From Vreelandella arcis (GTDB lineage: Bacteria; Pseudomonadota; Gammaproteobacteria; Pseudomonadales; Halomonadaceae), in assembly GCF_900103865.1 (NCBI RefSeq), contig NZ_FNII01000005.1:240001-304000 (forward strand): DNA of 64,000 bases, written 5' to 3'. Every line of letters begins with the position of its first letter. The first letter of the stretch is position 1. Below, one piece after another: positions 1-7,944 of this stretch. The notes below the pieces were generated by a model. It worked only from the letters and a program-made list of their open reading frames with translations. It was not told the origin of the DNA and did no database searches. A program made the position numbers and the translations under genes.

Positions 1-689
1 CTCTGGTCGTCATGCACGTCAAGCACCTGGGATAACGCTTCGTGATCGCTTCCCGTCGTGTCAGCGCCCCACCACAACAGTTCCTCCAGTTGCCACCCCT
101 GGCGACTGGCCACGCCATTGACAAACGCACTGACGCCTTCCCGCGCTTCCTCTAGCGGGTCGTCCGCCGCGAACGTCATGGCCATGGGCGGCCATTTAAA
201 CAAGGTAACGTCCGGCATCGCACCGTCAGAAAGGCCTGCTGCTTGCAACATATTGGCGAGTAACCGCTGCTCAGCGGCAGATAGCTTGCCCGCGTGCAGG
301 CTTAACCAACGCCCACCGATGCATACGCACGACAAATGAAACTCAAGGGGCTGAGCTCGCGTTGGCTGAGGCTCAGCCGCCGGTGTTGGGGATGGCTTAG
401 CAGGTTGGCTCGGGGCGGTAGAGCGTTGCTCCTCCAGCAGTGCGCGCACCGCCGAGGGCGACGCGGGAACGTCACCCTTGGCGGGCTGTACGTCGGTGGG
501 CGGTGTGCGTGGCGCTGGGGCGTCATCTAACAGCGCCTGCAACCGCTCGCGCGGTGGAGTCGACGCAGCGGGCGTGTCGTCCCACTCGCAGGCTTCAGTC
601 GGCCGTGCATTGGGAAGCTGATAGCGGCACGCCCAGGCGGTAATGCCCATCGCCTCAAGGTAATGCCGGCGAATAACCTCTGGGGTCAC
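1..689 (-). CDS. HolD-like protein (DNA polymerase III psi-like), C-terminus cut by window edge
   Basis: An open frame of about 229 codons runs off the left edge with no stop. The GTG start at 689 overlaps the bolA stop (GTGA), so translation is probably coupled. The N-terminus, around residues 11-27, has a pattern LxxMGITxWxxRxxLP that resembles the chi-binding N-terminal segment of E. coli HolD (psi). A Pro/Ala-rich linker spans roughly residues 40-110, and a globular C-terminal part follows. In E. coli holD precedes rimI; rimI would lie outside this window, so that context cannot be tested. The Pro/Ala linker and larger size differ from the 137-residue enterobacterial psi. The reading frame is secure, but the function is an inference from a short N-terminal match. 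Confidence 0.6.
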   Translation of the reverse strand, partial: MTPEVIRRHYLEAMGITAWACRYQLPNARPTEACEWDDTPAASTPPRERLQALLDDAPAPRTPPTDVQPAKGDVPASPSAVRALLEEQRSTAPSQPAKPSPTPAAEPQPTRAQPLEFHLSCVCIGGRWLSLHAGKLSAAEQRLLANMLQAAGLSDGAMPDVTLFKWPPMAMTFAADDPLEEAREGVSAFVNGVASRQGWQLEELLWWGADTTGSDHEALSQVLDVHDDQ

Positions 690-994
690 TGCCCGCCGCC
701 TCGACAATTAGGCGAGTCAGGGCGTTGACCGCCACGCACTTCCCACTCGTGGGGAGTATAAAGATGAAGGGCTAGCGCGTGCACCGGGCCCGACAGCTCA
801 TCAGCCAGCAGCGCATAAATCTTCTGGTGGCGCTTGACCGGCATTAAGCCGTCAAAACTATCGCTCACCAGAGTCACTTTAAAATGCGTTTCGGCGTTCT
901 CGGGCACGTTGTGCATGTGGCTTTCATTTTCTACCTGCAGCACGTCGGGCGCGAGCGCCGCTAACTTCTGCTCTATCTGTGTCTGCAGCGTCAT
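686..994 (-). CDS. bolA: BolA family regulator / iron-sulfur cofactor protein
   Basis: This 102-residue protein is the BolA type rather than the shorter IbaG type. It carries the BolA core HNVPxxxETHFKVxLVS followed by RHxxIYxxLAxEL and VHALALHxYTPxEW. It also keeps a C-terminal Cys-Arg-Gly tail like E. coli BolA. BolA proteins bind monothiol glutaredoxins and [2Fe-2S] clusters and affect cell shape and stress responses. The ATG at 994 is chosen because AAGGAG lies about 8 nt upstream; an in-frame extension to 1144 has no family similarity and overlaps the exporter gene. The downstream HolD-like gene overlaps its stop by 4 bp, indicating co-transcription. Confidence 0.93.
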   Translation of the reverse strand: MTLQTQIEQKLAALAPDVLQVENESHMHNVPENAETHFKVTLVSDSFDGLMPVKRHQKIYALLADELSGPVHALALHLYTPHEWEVRGGQRPDSPNCRGGGQ

Positions 995-1035
995 GGAAGC
1001 TCTCCTTAGATAGTAAACCCTTTCATTGTACGCGC

Positions 1036-2439
1036 TTACTCGACGCCAGACGATGCCCGCCGCGCAACCAACGCGCGCCGCGCCAGCGACACGCGAGAAA
1101 GGCTCGCCACCAGTGCCATCAGCGTCGTCGCAGCCCCTAACCACAGAGTGACTTGTACGGGCGCGCCAAGGGCCAATGCAGCACCGACCAACGCCACCCC
1201 AAACGACTGCCCTACCGTGCGGGTGGTGCTCATCACCCCCGAGACGTTTGAGCTGCGCTCGGGCGGCAGGCTACCCATCATTTCGCGGTTGTTGGGCGGC
1301 TGGAAGAGCCCAAACCCAATACCGCACAACGCAGTTCGCCAGAGGCTGCCCACCACCCCGGTGGACTCATCCACTAGCGCCAGGGCAATCAACCCAATAA
1401 TCAGCAACACCAAGCCTGTGCTGGACAGCACACTGGGATTGACCCGGTCGGCAAGCCGCCCGGCCAAAGGCCCCACCAACATGATGGCCAGCGGCCATGG
1501 GGTAAACAGCCAAGCCGTTTCGAGCGGCGAAAAGCCCATTTGCTCCTGATAGAAAAACGACAGCGCAACAAACGTCAGCCCCTGGCCAATAAACGCCAGC
1601 CCCGAGGCCGACACGGCCAAGGTAAAGCGCTTTTCTGCAAACACGCTCAGCGGTAGCAGCGGATAAGGCGCGCGACGCTGACGATGAACAAACCCCACAC
1701 AGGCAAGCACCGCTAGCAGCGTCCAGCCACTGCTTTGCCAAACAGGCGCGGCGTGGCTCACGGCGTCCATCGCGATAAAGAAACTGGCCAGCATGACGAT
1801 GGAAAGCAGTGCCCCTGCCACATCAAAGCTGCCTTGTCGCGGCTGCTCCTGGGGCAACGCCCGCTTGGCGAGCCACAGTGAGCAAACGCCTAGGGGCACG
1901 TTCAGTGCGAACAGCCATGGCCAATCGGCAAACGAGAGAATCACGCCGCTTAGCGTAGGGCCTGCAGCGTAGCCACCCGCCACTACCAAGGCGCTTAAGC
2001 CCAGCGCGCTGCCTAACAGCCGCGAGGGAAAAATCGCTCGGTACAGCGACGGCCCAATGGACAGCGTCGCCGCGGCGCCTAACCCTTGCAGCGCGCGGAA
2101 CACCAACAGCGTCTCTAAGTTGCGCGACAGCGCAGCCCCCATCGCGGCGATGACAAACGTTGACAGCCCGAAAAGGTACAGCCGCCGACGGGTCACCAAC
2201 TCGCTAATACCCGCAAACACCAACAAAAACGCGGCGCACACCACCTGGAATAAGTTGGTGATCCACACCGCTCGGGAGGCAGACACGTTGAGGTCGGCGG
2301 CAATCGTCGGCAGGGCAAGATTGATCATGGTGGTATCGACCACCGCCATCAGCGTACCGGTCACCAAGGCCAAGACGGCCAAGGTGCGCTCGGGCCCTGG
2401 CAGACCGTCGTCGCCGGGTCGGGTTTCAAACAATCGCAT
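1036..2439 (-). CDS. MFS transporter, DHA2 (14-TMS) drug exporter type
   Basis: This is a 467-residue very hydrophobic protein with about 14 predicted membrane segments. The first segment carries the DHA2-type motif VDTTMINLALP near residue 35, the equivalent of LDxTIVNVALP. A loop 2-3 region has VTRRRLYLFG and segment 4 has FRALQGLGAA. Members export drugs, dyes or amphiphiles by proton antiport. No membrane-fusion or outer-membrane partner lies next to it, and no regulator is adjacent, so the substrate is unknown. The start at 2439 begins with a short charged N-terminus. The sequence is intact and of usual length. The gene ends about 40 bp before bolA on the same strand. Confidence 0.88.
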   Translation of the reverse strand: MRLFETRPGDDGLPGPERTLAVLALVTGTLMAVVDTTMINLALPTIAADLNVSASRAVWITNLFQVVCAAFLLVFAGISELVTRRRLYLFGLSTFVIAAMGAALSRNLETLLVFRALQGLGAAATLSIGPSLYRAIFPSRLLGSALGLSALVVAGGYAAGPTLSGVILSFADWPWLFALNVPLGVCSLWLAKRALPQEQPRQGSFDVAGALLSIVMLASFFIAMDAVSHAAPVWQSSGWTLLAVLACVGFVHRQRRAPYPLLPLSVFAEKRFTLAVSASGLAFIGQGLTFVALSFFYQEQMGFSPLETAWLFTPWPLAIMLVGPLAGRLADRVNPSVLSSTGLVLLIIGLIALALVDESTGVVGSLWRTALCGIGFGLFQPPNNREMMGSLPPERSSNVSGVMSTTRTVGQSFGVALVGAALALGAPVQVTLWLGAATTLMALVASLSRVSLARRALVARRASSGVE

Positions 2440-2474
2440 GGTGGTGAGTTCCCAAACAGCACCAGTAAAACAAC

Positions 2475-2496
2475 GAAACCGGCAAAAGCCGGTTTC
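2475..2496 (-). terminator. Hairpin, probable terminator
   Basis: Nine-base perfect arms (2475-2483 and 2488-2496) enclose an AAAA loop. Read on the minus strand, the stem is followed by GTTGTTTTAC, a weak U-rich tract. It lies between the small acidic-protein gene and the MFS gene and probably ends the former's transcript. Confidence 0.55.
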
Positions 2497-2576
2497 ACAA
2501 TGCGCTTACGCTAAGACGGCGACACGCTAGTCTTGGTCTGAAAAGTCGGCGAACGCAGCCAGTTTTCAGACAGAGC

Positions 2577-2963
2577 CTAGTCTTGCTCGTTATCGAGCAG
2601 CAAGGCATCGTCGACGTCGGATATTTCAAGGGGGGTATCATCGTCCAGGTCAATGGCGAGGTAGCTGTGTTCAATGCGTATAAACGTCTGAAACAGCGAC
2701 CAATCGAGTTTCTCTGGCCACTGGCGTTCATCCTCTTCCCAGGCGCGCAGCTCGGTCTCTAGGATTTCCACATAGCGTTCGCGGACAAACGTCTCAAGCG
2801 CTTCCGGGGTATCCATTTCAGGGATCAGATACACCGTGCTTTCACGTTCGACATCGTCCAGGGTCAGATCGTCGTCTCCCATGGTGGGTTCAAGCGCATT
2901 GATCCAGTCCACAAAGGGCTGGGTCGGCCTGACGCTCAAGGCAGAGCGATTAAGCAGTTTCAT
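2577..2963 (-). CDS. Small acidic conserved protein of unknown function
   Basis: This 128-residue cytoplasmic protein has no signal peptide or membrane segment. It is strongly acidic, and the C-terminal third is rich in Asp (LDDDTPLEISDVDDALLL). The N-terminus (MKLLNRSALSVRPTQPFVDW) has the look of a conserved gammaproteobacterial family that I recall only as uncharacterised. A good ribosome binding site, GAGGAG, lies 7-8 nt before the ATG at 2963. It lies between lysS and the MFS gene in the same orientation, about 90 bp after the lysS stop. No catalytic motif is evident, so I do not assign a function. Confidence 0.75.
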   Translation of the reverse strand: MKLLNRSALSVRPTQPFVDWINALEPTMGDDDLTLDDVERESTVYLIPEMDTPEALETFVRERYVEILETELRAWEEDERQWPEKLDWSLFQTFIRIEHSYLAIDLDDDTPLEISDVDDALLLDNEQD

Positions 2964-3055
2964 GGGATTCTCCTCGCCGTCGAAACGTGGACATTATGGG
3001 CGCTATAACGCGCCCTTACCAACTTTTCATCGCTAACCAGCAGTTATCGTAAAGT

Positions 3056-4567
3056 TTAGTCCGCTTCCGGACGCATCGCCGGAAACAACAGCACATCGCG
3101 AATCGAGGGGCTGTCGGTAAACAGCATCACCAAGCGGTCGATACCAATGCCTTCACCCGCCGTTGGCGGCAAGCCGTACTCCAACGCGCGAACGTAATCC
3201 GCATCGTAGTACATCGCCTCCAGGTCGCCCGCGTCTTTCTCGGCAGACTGCTCGCGGAAGCGCTCAGCCTGGTCTTCGGCGTCGTTAAGCTCCGAGAAGC
3301 CATTGGCAATCTCACGGCCGCCAACAAAGAACTCAAAGCGGTCGGTGACAAAGGGGTTAGCGTCGTTACGCCGCGCCAACGGGCTGACTTCCGCCGGGTA
3401 TTCGGTGATAAAGGTTGGCTGGTCGAGCTTATGCTCGGCCACCTCTTCAAAGATTTCGGTCTGAAGTTTGCCCAGCCCCCAACTTTCTTTGACCTTGATC
3501 CCCCGCTTTTCGGCCACCGCCCGCGCGGCGTCGAGCGAATCCAGATCCGCATCGCTGATGCCGTCGCCGTGATCAAGAATCGCCTGGCGCAAGGTTATGC
3601 GGTTAAACGGTTTGCCGAAATCATAGCTCGCACCCTGGTATTCAATGGTGGTGATACCCAGCACTTCCTGAGCCGCCGTGCGCAGCATCGCCTCGGTCAT
3701 ATCCAAGAGGTCGTTGTAATCCGCGTAAGCCCAGTAAAACTCAACCATGGTGAACTCAGGGTTGTGCCGAGTGGATAACCCTTCGTTGCGGAAATTACGA
3801 TTTATTTCAAAAACTTTCTCGAAACCGCCCACCACCAGACGTTTGAGGTAAAGCTCTGGTGCAATACGCAGATACATGTCGATATCCAGCGCATTGTGGT
3901 GGGTGATAAACGGACGCGCCGCTGCACCGCCGGGAATCGGCTGCAGCATCGGCGTTTCCACTTCCATAAAGCCGCGCGCTTCAAAGAAGCGGCGCATGGA
4001 GCTGATCACCGCGGCACGGGTCTCGAACACCTTGCGCGACTGCGGGTTCATAATCAGGTCAACGTAGCGCTGACGATAGCGGGCTTCCTGGTCGGTCAAG
4101 CCGTGGAACTTATCGGGCAGCGGGCGCAGGCTTTTGGTTAACAGCTGCGCCTCTTTCATCATGACGTACAGATCCCCTTTACCGGATTTATGCACGGGAC
4201 CATGAGCGGCCACGATATCGCCAATATCCCAGCTTTTGATGTCGTCGAGCACATCGGCGGGCAGGCCTTTTTTATTGACGTAAAGCTGGATCTGGCCCGC
4301 GACGTCCTGGATGACGATAAAGGGCCCGCGCTGACGCATAACGCGCCCCGCCACTGACGCGTGGTGATCAAGCGTCTCAAGCTCGGCTTTGTCCTTCTCG
4401 CCCAGCAGATTGTGAAGCTCAACGGTTAAGCTGTCGCGGCGAAAATCGTTCGGGAATGCGCTTTTGCCCTGCTCGGCCGCACGTTCTCGACGGGCAGCGA
4501 GCTTGGTGCGCCGCTCAGCGATCAGGTGGTTTTCGTTGTCTGCAGAAGACGCGTCTTGGTTAGCCAT
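3056..4567 (-). CDS. lysS: Lysyl-tRNA synthetase, class II
   Basis: This 503-residue enzyme attaches lysine to tRNA-Lys in the cytoplasm. An N-terminal OB-fold anticodon-binding domain (about residues 60-170) includes the VAGRVMxxRGPF segment. The class II catalytic core follows, with motif 2 [18 protein letters not shown] near residue 260 and motif 3 [10 protein letters not shown] near the C-terminus. Length matches bacterial LysS. It lies 34 bp downstream of prfB on the same strand, the widespread prfB-lysS arrangement, so the two are probably co-transcribed. The ATG at 4567 gives the expected short acidic leader. No terminator is obvious after it. Confidence 0.97.
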   Translation of the reverse strand: MANQDASSADNENHLIAERRTKLAARRERAAEQGKSAFPNDFRRDSLTVELHNLLGEKDKAELETLDHHASVAGRVMRQRGPFIVIQDVAGQIQLYVNKKGLPADVLDDIKSWDIGDIVAAHGPVHKSGKGDLYVMMKEAQLLTKSLRPLPDKFHGLTDQEARYRQRYVDLIMNPQSRKVFETRAAVISSMRRFFEARGFMEVETPMLQPIPGGAAARPFITHHNALDIDMYLRIAPELYLKRLVVGGFEKVFEINRNFRNEGLSTRHNPEFTMVEFYWAYADYNDLLDMTEAMLRTAAQEVLGITTIEYQGASYDFGKPFNRITLRQAILDHGDGISDADLDSLDAARAVAEKRGIKVKESWGLGKLQTEIFEEVAEHKLDQPTFITEYPAEVSPLARRNDANPFVTDRFEFFVGGREIANGFSELNDAEDQAERFREQSAEKDAGDLEAMYYDADYVRALEYGLPPTAGEGIGIDRLVMLFTDSPSIRDVLLFPAMRPEAD

Positions 4568-4601
4568 CGGGCACCTTATTAATGATCAAACCCTGAAAAG
4601 A

Positions 4602-5700
4602 TTACAAACCTTGCTTAAGGCTGGCGACGATAAACTGATCTAAATCCCCATCGAGCACTTTTTCGCAGTTGCTGGACTGAACATGGGTACGCAGATCTTT
4701 GATGCGCTGATCGTCGAGTACGTATGAGCGAATTTGGCTGCCCCAACCGATGTCGGCTTTGGAGTCTTCCGCCTGCTGCTTAGCCTCATTGCGCCTTTGC
4801 ATTTCATGCTCCCACAGCTTCGCCTTCAACTGTTTCATGGCGAAGTCGCGGTTGGCGTGCTGGCTACGCTGGCTCTGACACGCCACCACAATGCCACTGG
4901 GATCGTGGGTAATGCGCACCGCCGAATCGGTAGTGTTAACGTGCTGACCGCCGGCGCCGCTCGAGCGATAGGTATCCACGCGCAGGTCGGAAGGATTAAT
5001 TTCCACTTCGAAGCTATCGTCGATTTCCGGTGATAAGAAAACCGACGCAAAAGAGGTATGCCGACGACCGCCGGAATCAAACGGGCTTTTACGCACCAGG
5101 CGGTGAACGCCGGTTTCGGTACGTAACCAGCCGAAAGCATAATCCCCCTGGATATGCAGCGACGCCGATTTGATACCCGCCACATCGCCTTCGGAAATTT
5201 CAAGAATATCTGTTTTGAAGCCGTGGCTTTCCGCCCAACGCAAATACATGCGCAGCAGAATATTAGCCCAATCCTGAGCTTCGGTACCACCCGACCCCGA
5301 CTGGATATCCAGATAGGCGTTATTCTCGTCCATCTCGCCAGAAAACATACGCCGAAACTCAAGCTTCTCTAAGACTCGTTGCAGGCTATCAAGCTCTTTG
5401 TGAACCTCGTCAACGGTGCCTTCGTCGTCCTCCATTTCAGCAAGCTCTAGCAAATCACGGCTGTCGCCGAGCCCCTGATCGAGATCATCAATGGTGGCTA
5501 CAATGGCTTCGAGGGACGCACGCTCCTTGCCGAGCTTCTGTGCGTAGTCTGGGTCGCTCCAGACATTGGGGTCTTCAAGCTCGCGGGAAACTTCTTCTAG
5601 CCGGTCTTTTTTCTCGGCGTAGTCAAAGATACCCCCTAAGAACGTCTGTCCGCTCAGACAGGTCCTTGATCTGGAGATGAATCGGGTTAGTTTCCAACAT
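4602..5700 (-). CDS. prfB: Peptide chain release factor 2, made by programmed +1 frameshift
   Basis: RF2 reads UGA and UAA stop codons and triggers peptidyl-tRNA hydrolysis. The gene begins at ATG 5700 ([14 protein letters not shown]), reads 25 codons to an in-frame TGA at 5625-5623, then continues in the +1 frame to 4602. This gives about 365 residues, exactly the E. coli length. The main frame carries the catalytic GGQ in [15 protein letters not shown] and the SPF tripeptide that recognises the stop codon (RKSPFDSGG). The slippery site and internal Shine-Dalgarno are annotated separately. Automatic calling that starts at 5453 would lose about 83 N-terminal residues. The gene heads the prfB-lysS unit. 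Confidence 0.97.
5622..5637 (-). promoter_or_regulatory. RF2 programmed +1 frameshift site
   Basis: On the minus strand the sequence reads AGG GGG TAT CTT TGA C. It comprises an internal Shine-Dalgarno (AGGGGG, 5637-5632), the slippery CTT codon (5628-5626), the TGA stop at codon 26 and the +1 C. This matches the E. coli prfB autoregulatory site base for base. When RF2 is scarce, slow UGA decoding lets the ribosome slip forward. Confidence 0.97.
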
Positions 5701-5880
5701 GGATTGCCCTGGCCTTAGTCGGTTAAAACACTTCAGTAAACGCGGCTCAAAAGAGACACGCGCCGCTGGGGGATAAGCCTCTAATCAGCGCTTACCACCC
5801 CAGCGGCGAAATCCTATGGAACGTATTGTAACGAAAGCCCGCGCTTACCGCATCCATCCCGCCGACTTTGCCTATCGCAC

Positions 5881-5905
5881 AAAAAACCCGGCCTGGGCCG
5901 GGTTT
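5881..5905 (-). terminator. Rho-independent terminator of the FadL-type gene
   Basis: A 10-bp perfect stem (5884-5893 with 5896-5905) has a 2-nt loop. On the minus strand the stem runs into TTTTTT. It lies 26 bp beyond the stop of the outer-membrane protein gene. Apart from this hairpin, nothing else is evident in 5701-5931. Confidence 0.88.
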
Positions 5906-5931
5906 GGGTCGTTCTAGCAAACGCTAACGCG

Positions 5932-7260
5932 TTAGAAGCGATACGTCAGCTGAGCACCGAAGCCGTGGGCTTCGTTTTTGTAGTCGGCAGCGTAGGTTGC
6001 GTCAACGTCTGAGGTAAAGGTGCCTAGTGTAGATGTATCGTTTCTGGCTTGGTCGACCCGAGTGCCGCGCTCAGTTAGGTAAGAGTATGCCAAGTCGAGC
6101 GTCAGGTTATCGACTGGCGTCCAACCAGCGCCAATGGAGAATATGCGCCGATCATCCGAGGGTATACGCGCACTGCGGAACTGATCGCTGGTCGGGGTCT
6201 GGTCGAGCGTGACACCCGCGCGCAGTGCCCACTGTGGATTAAGCTGGTACTCACCGCCGACGGCAAAGGCCCAGGCATTCGAATAGTCCTGCTCTTCTCG
6301 CGTAATCTCCGGAATGGAGTCCCCCTCAACCAGTATCTGATCGAAACGACTCCAACGCACCCAAGACACTCCGGCCATCAGCTTGAGGTTATCGGACATC
6401 TGCTGAGTGATGGAGAAGTTAATCGTCTCAGGAGTGGTCAGATCGAGATTAGCGCTATCGCTTCTGACCGTATCGCCTTCACTGACGCCAGCGATAGCCA
6501 GAGAATTGTCCGTCGCTGTCGCTCTAAAATCACCGGTAAGCGTGTAGCTGACTTTGGAGCGGTAGGTCAGGCCCATCGTTGTTTCGGGGACAGGCTGAAA
6601 AATCACACCGAGATTGTAACCCCAGCTCTCATCATCTCCCTCAACCCTTGAATCTAGCTCAGTATCGACACCAAGGGCCGCCACTTGAATTGGCACCTGG
6701 CGGCGTAACTCTCCATCCACACGGTTATAAGTAATACCCGCACCGATCGCCCACTGATCATTGAAGCGGTAGGAGACTGTCGGTTGCGCGCTCATCACCG
6801 TCAGTTCCGTGTAGTTACCAAGACCGCGTCCAAGGAACCCGTCCTCGTAATCCGTTTTAGAACCAAACGGCGCATAAACCCCGAAGCCAAACGCTAATTG
6901 CTCATTCACCGGATGTGCATAGAAAGCATAAGGAACTAACGTCCCTGGAACCATATCGCCTTCACTACTGCCTTCTATAGGAGCTCCATTCCGTGTGGCG
7001 CTAGCATTATCGATATCAGTCTTAACGTTTAGATACGTCCCACCTACAGAGATTTGCGCACGATCCAAAAACGACATACCCGCCGGGTTGCCGTACACAA
7101 TGGTGGCGTCTTCTACGTTGGAACTACGCCCTGCATGACCGTAACCCTGACCGCTGACGCTCTGTTCGTTAATTTGGTAGCCACCGGCGTGAGCTTGGCT
7201 GGCGAAGGCGGCGGTGGCAACGGCGACTGCTAAGGCGAGCTTGTTAAATTTATTTTGCAT
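5932..7260 (-). CDS. FadL/OmpP1/TodX family outer-membrane transport protein
   Basis: This 442-residue outer-membrane beta-barrel takes up long-chain fatty acids or other hydrophobic compounds. A signal peptide (MQNKFNKLALAVAVATAAFA..) is cleaved near ASQAHA-GGYQ. The mature N-terminus GGYQINEQSVSGQGYGHAGR is the FadL hatch region, and the NPAG motif follows. Alternating hydrophobic strands continue to a C-terminal aromatic (TYRF), as needed for BAM-dependent assembly. ATG 7260 is preferred over an upstream in-frame ATG because AGAGAGG sits upstream and the signal peptide then starts correctly. The gene is alone in its unit, with its own terminator. Whether the ligand is fatty acid or a hydrocarbon is not visible. 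Confidence 0.9.
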   Translation of the reverse strand: MQNKFNKLALAVAVATAAFASQAHAGGYQINEQSVSGQGYGHAGRSSNVEDATIVYGNPAGMSFLDRAQISVGGTYLNVKTDIDNASATRNGAPIEGSSEGDMVPGTLVPYAFYAHPVNEQLAFGFGVYAPFGSKTDYEDGFLGRGLGNYTELTVMSAQPTVSYRFNDQWAIGAGITYNRVDGELRRQVPIQVAALGVDTELDSRVEGDDESWGYNLGVIFQPVPETTMGLTYRSKVSYTLTGDFRATATDNSLAIAGVSEGDTVRSDSANLDLTTPETINFSITQQMSDNLKLMAGVSWVRWSRFDQILVEGDSIPEITREEQDYSNAWAFAVGGEYQLNPQWALRAGVTLDQTPTSDQFRSARIPSDDRRIFSIGAGWTPVDNLTLDLAYSYLTERGTRVDQARNDTSTLGTFTSDVDATYAADYKNEAHGFGAQLTYRF

Positions 7261-7456
7261 AGAGGGCCTCTCTTCCCAATGATCCGACGGGATGGCATCC
7301 ATCCGTCATACTTTTTTTGTACACGTCAGTTTTGGCCGAAAAGCGTGTTTCATTCAAGGGCAAACGAGCGTTTTATTTTATTTTTAGCTTATACATTAGT
7401 CGCACGACCGTTTTAAATCATTGTTTTAGGCCTTTGGCCTCTTTTTGCGTTCACGC

Positions 7457-7488
7457 TTGACCTTTGTGTAACCCATAGGTTTTAGACT
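7457..7488 (+). promoter_or_regulatory. MerR-type promoter with stretched spacer and operator dyad
   Basis: A TTGACC -35 (7457-7462) and TAGACT -10 (7483-7488) are separated by 20 bp, longer than the usual 17. Within the spacer, ACCTTTGTGT (7460-7469) and ACCCATAGGT (7471-7480) form an imperfect dyad matching at 8 of 10 positions. This geometry is typical of promoters untwisted by MerR-family activators. It lies 37 bp before the regulator gene, so autoregulation of the whole operon is likely. The rest of 7261-7524 is the A/T-rich divergent region shared with the FadL-type gene. Confidence 0.65.
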
Positions 7489-7524
7489 GCGTAGCATGAT
7501 CAATACACATCTTGGAACTACACA

Positions 7525-7944
7525 ATGAAAGTCAGCGAGCTGGCGAAACGTGGTGGCGTTACCCCCGAAACGGTACGCCATTACACCCGGGAGCTACTCT
7601 TAGCGCCCACACGACATCCTGAAAACGGCTACCAGCTATACTCAGCGACGGATCTTGAACGGCTGCACTTTATACAGCGCGCGCGCAAGCTCGGGTTTAG
7701 CGTGGCCGAGATTCGCGACATTCTCGCCCATGCCGACCAAGGCGATTCCCCCTGCCCAATGGTGCGCGACCTGCTGGCGAACCGGTTGCCGCAAATTCGT
7801 GCGCAAATCCAAGAGCTTGAGGCGCTTGCCCAACGTATGGAACAAGCCTTGGAGAGCTGGCAGCACATGCCCGACGGCACACCGGACGGGCACAGCCTGT
7901 GTCGCCTGATCGAGAGCTTTCCCGAGGAGCAGGAGACCCCATGA
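7525..7944 (+). CDS. MerR-family heavy-metal-responsive regulator
   Basis: This 139-residue regulator has an N-terminal winged-helix DNA-binding domain ([20 protein letters not shown]), a dimerisation helix at about residues 80-115, and a C-terminal metal loop. In an ungapped comparison with E. coli CueR from the conserved GF at residues 57-58, Cys77 falls at the Ser77 position. Cysteine there is characteristic of divalent-metal sensors such as ZntR and MerR, whereas monovalent Cu/Ag/Au sensors have serine. A second cysteine, Cys126, precedes RLIE, and His114 and His123 flank it. The stop overlaps the copA start (ATGA), so it is coupled to a copper-type ATPase. The inducing metal is therefore uncertain. 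Confidence 0.9.
   Translation: MKVSELAKRGGVTPETVRHYTRELLLAPTRHPENGYQLYSATDLERLHFIQRARKLGFSVAEIRDILAHADQGDSPCPMVRDLLANRLPQIRAQIQELEALAQRMEQALESWQHMPDGTPDGHSLCRLIESFPEEQETP

Noticed and set aside
302..526. Short minus- and plus-strand open frames near the left edge.
   Set aside because: They overlap the long open frame of the partial HolD-like gene in other frames and show no conserved features.
4602..5700. In-frame TGA in prfB could mark a pseudogene.
   Set aside because: It is the standard RF2 programmed frameshift site with the expected Shine-Dalgarno and slippery codon.
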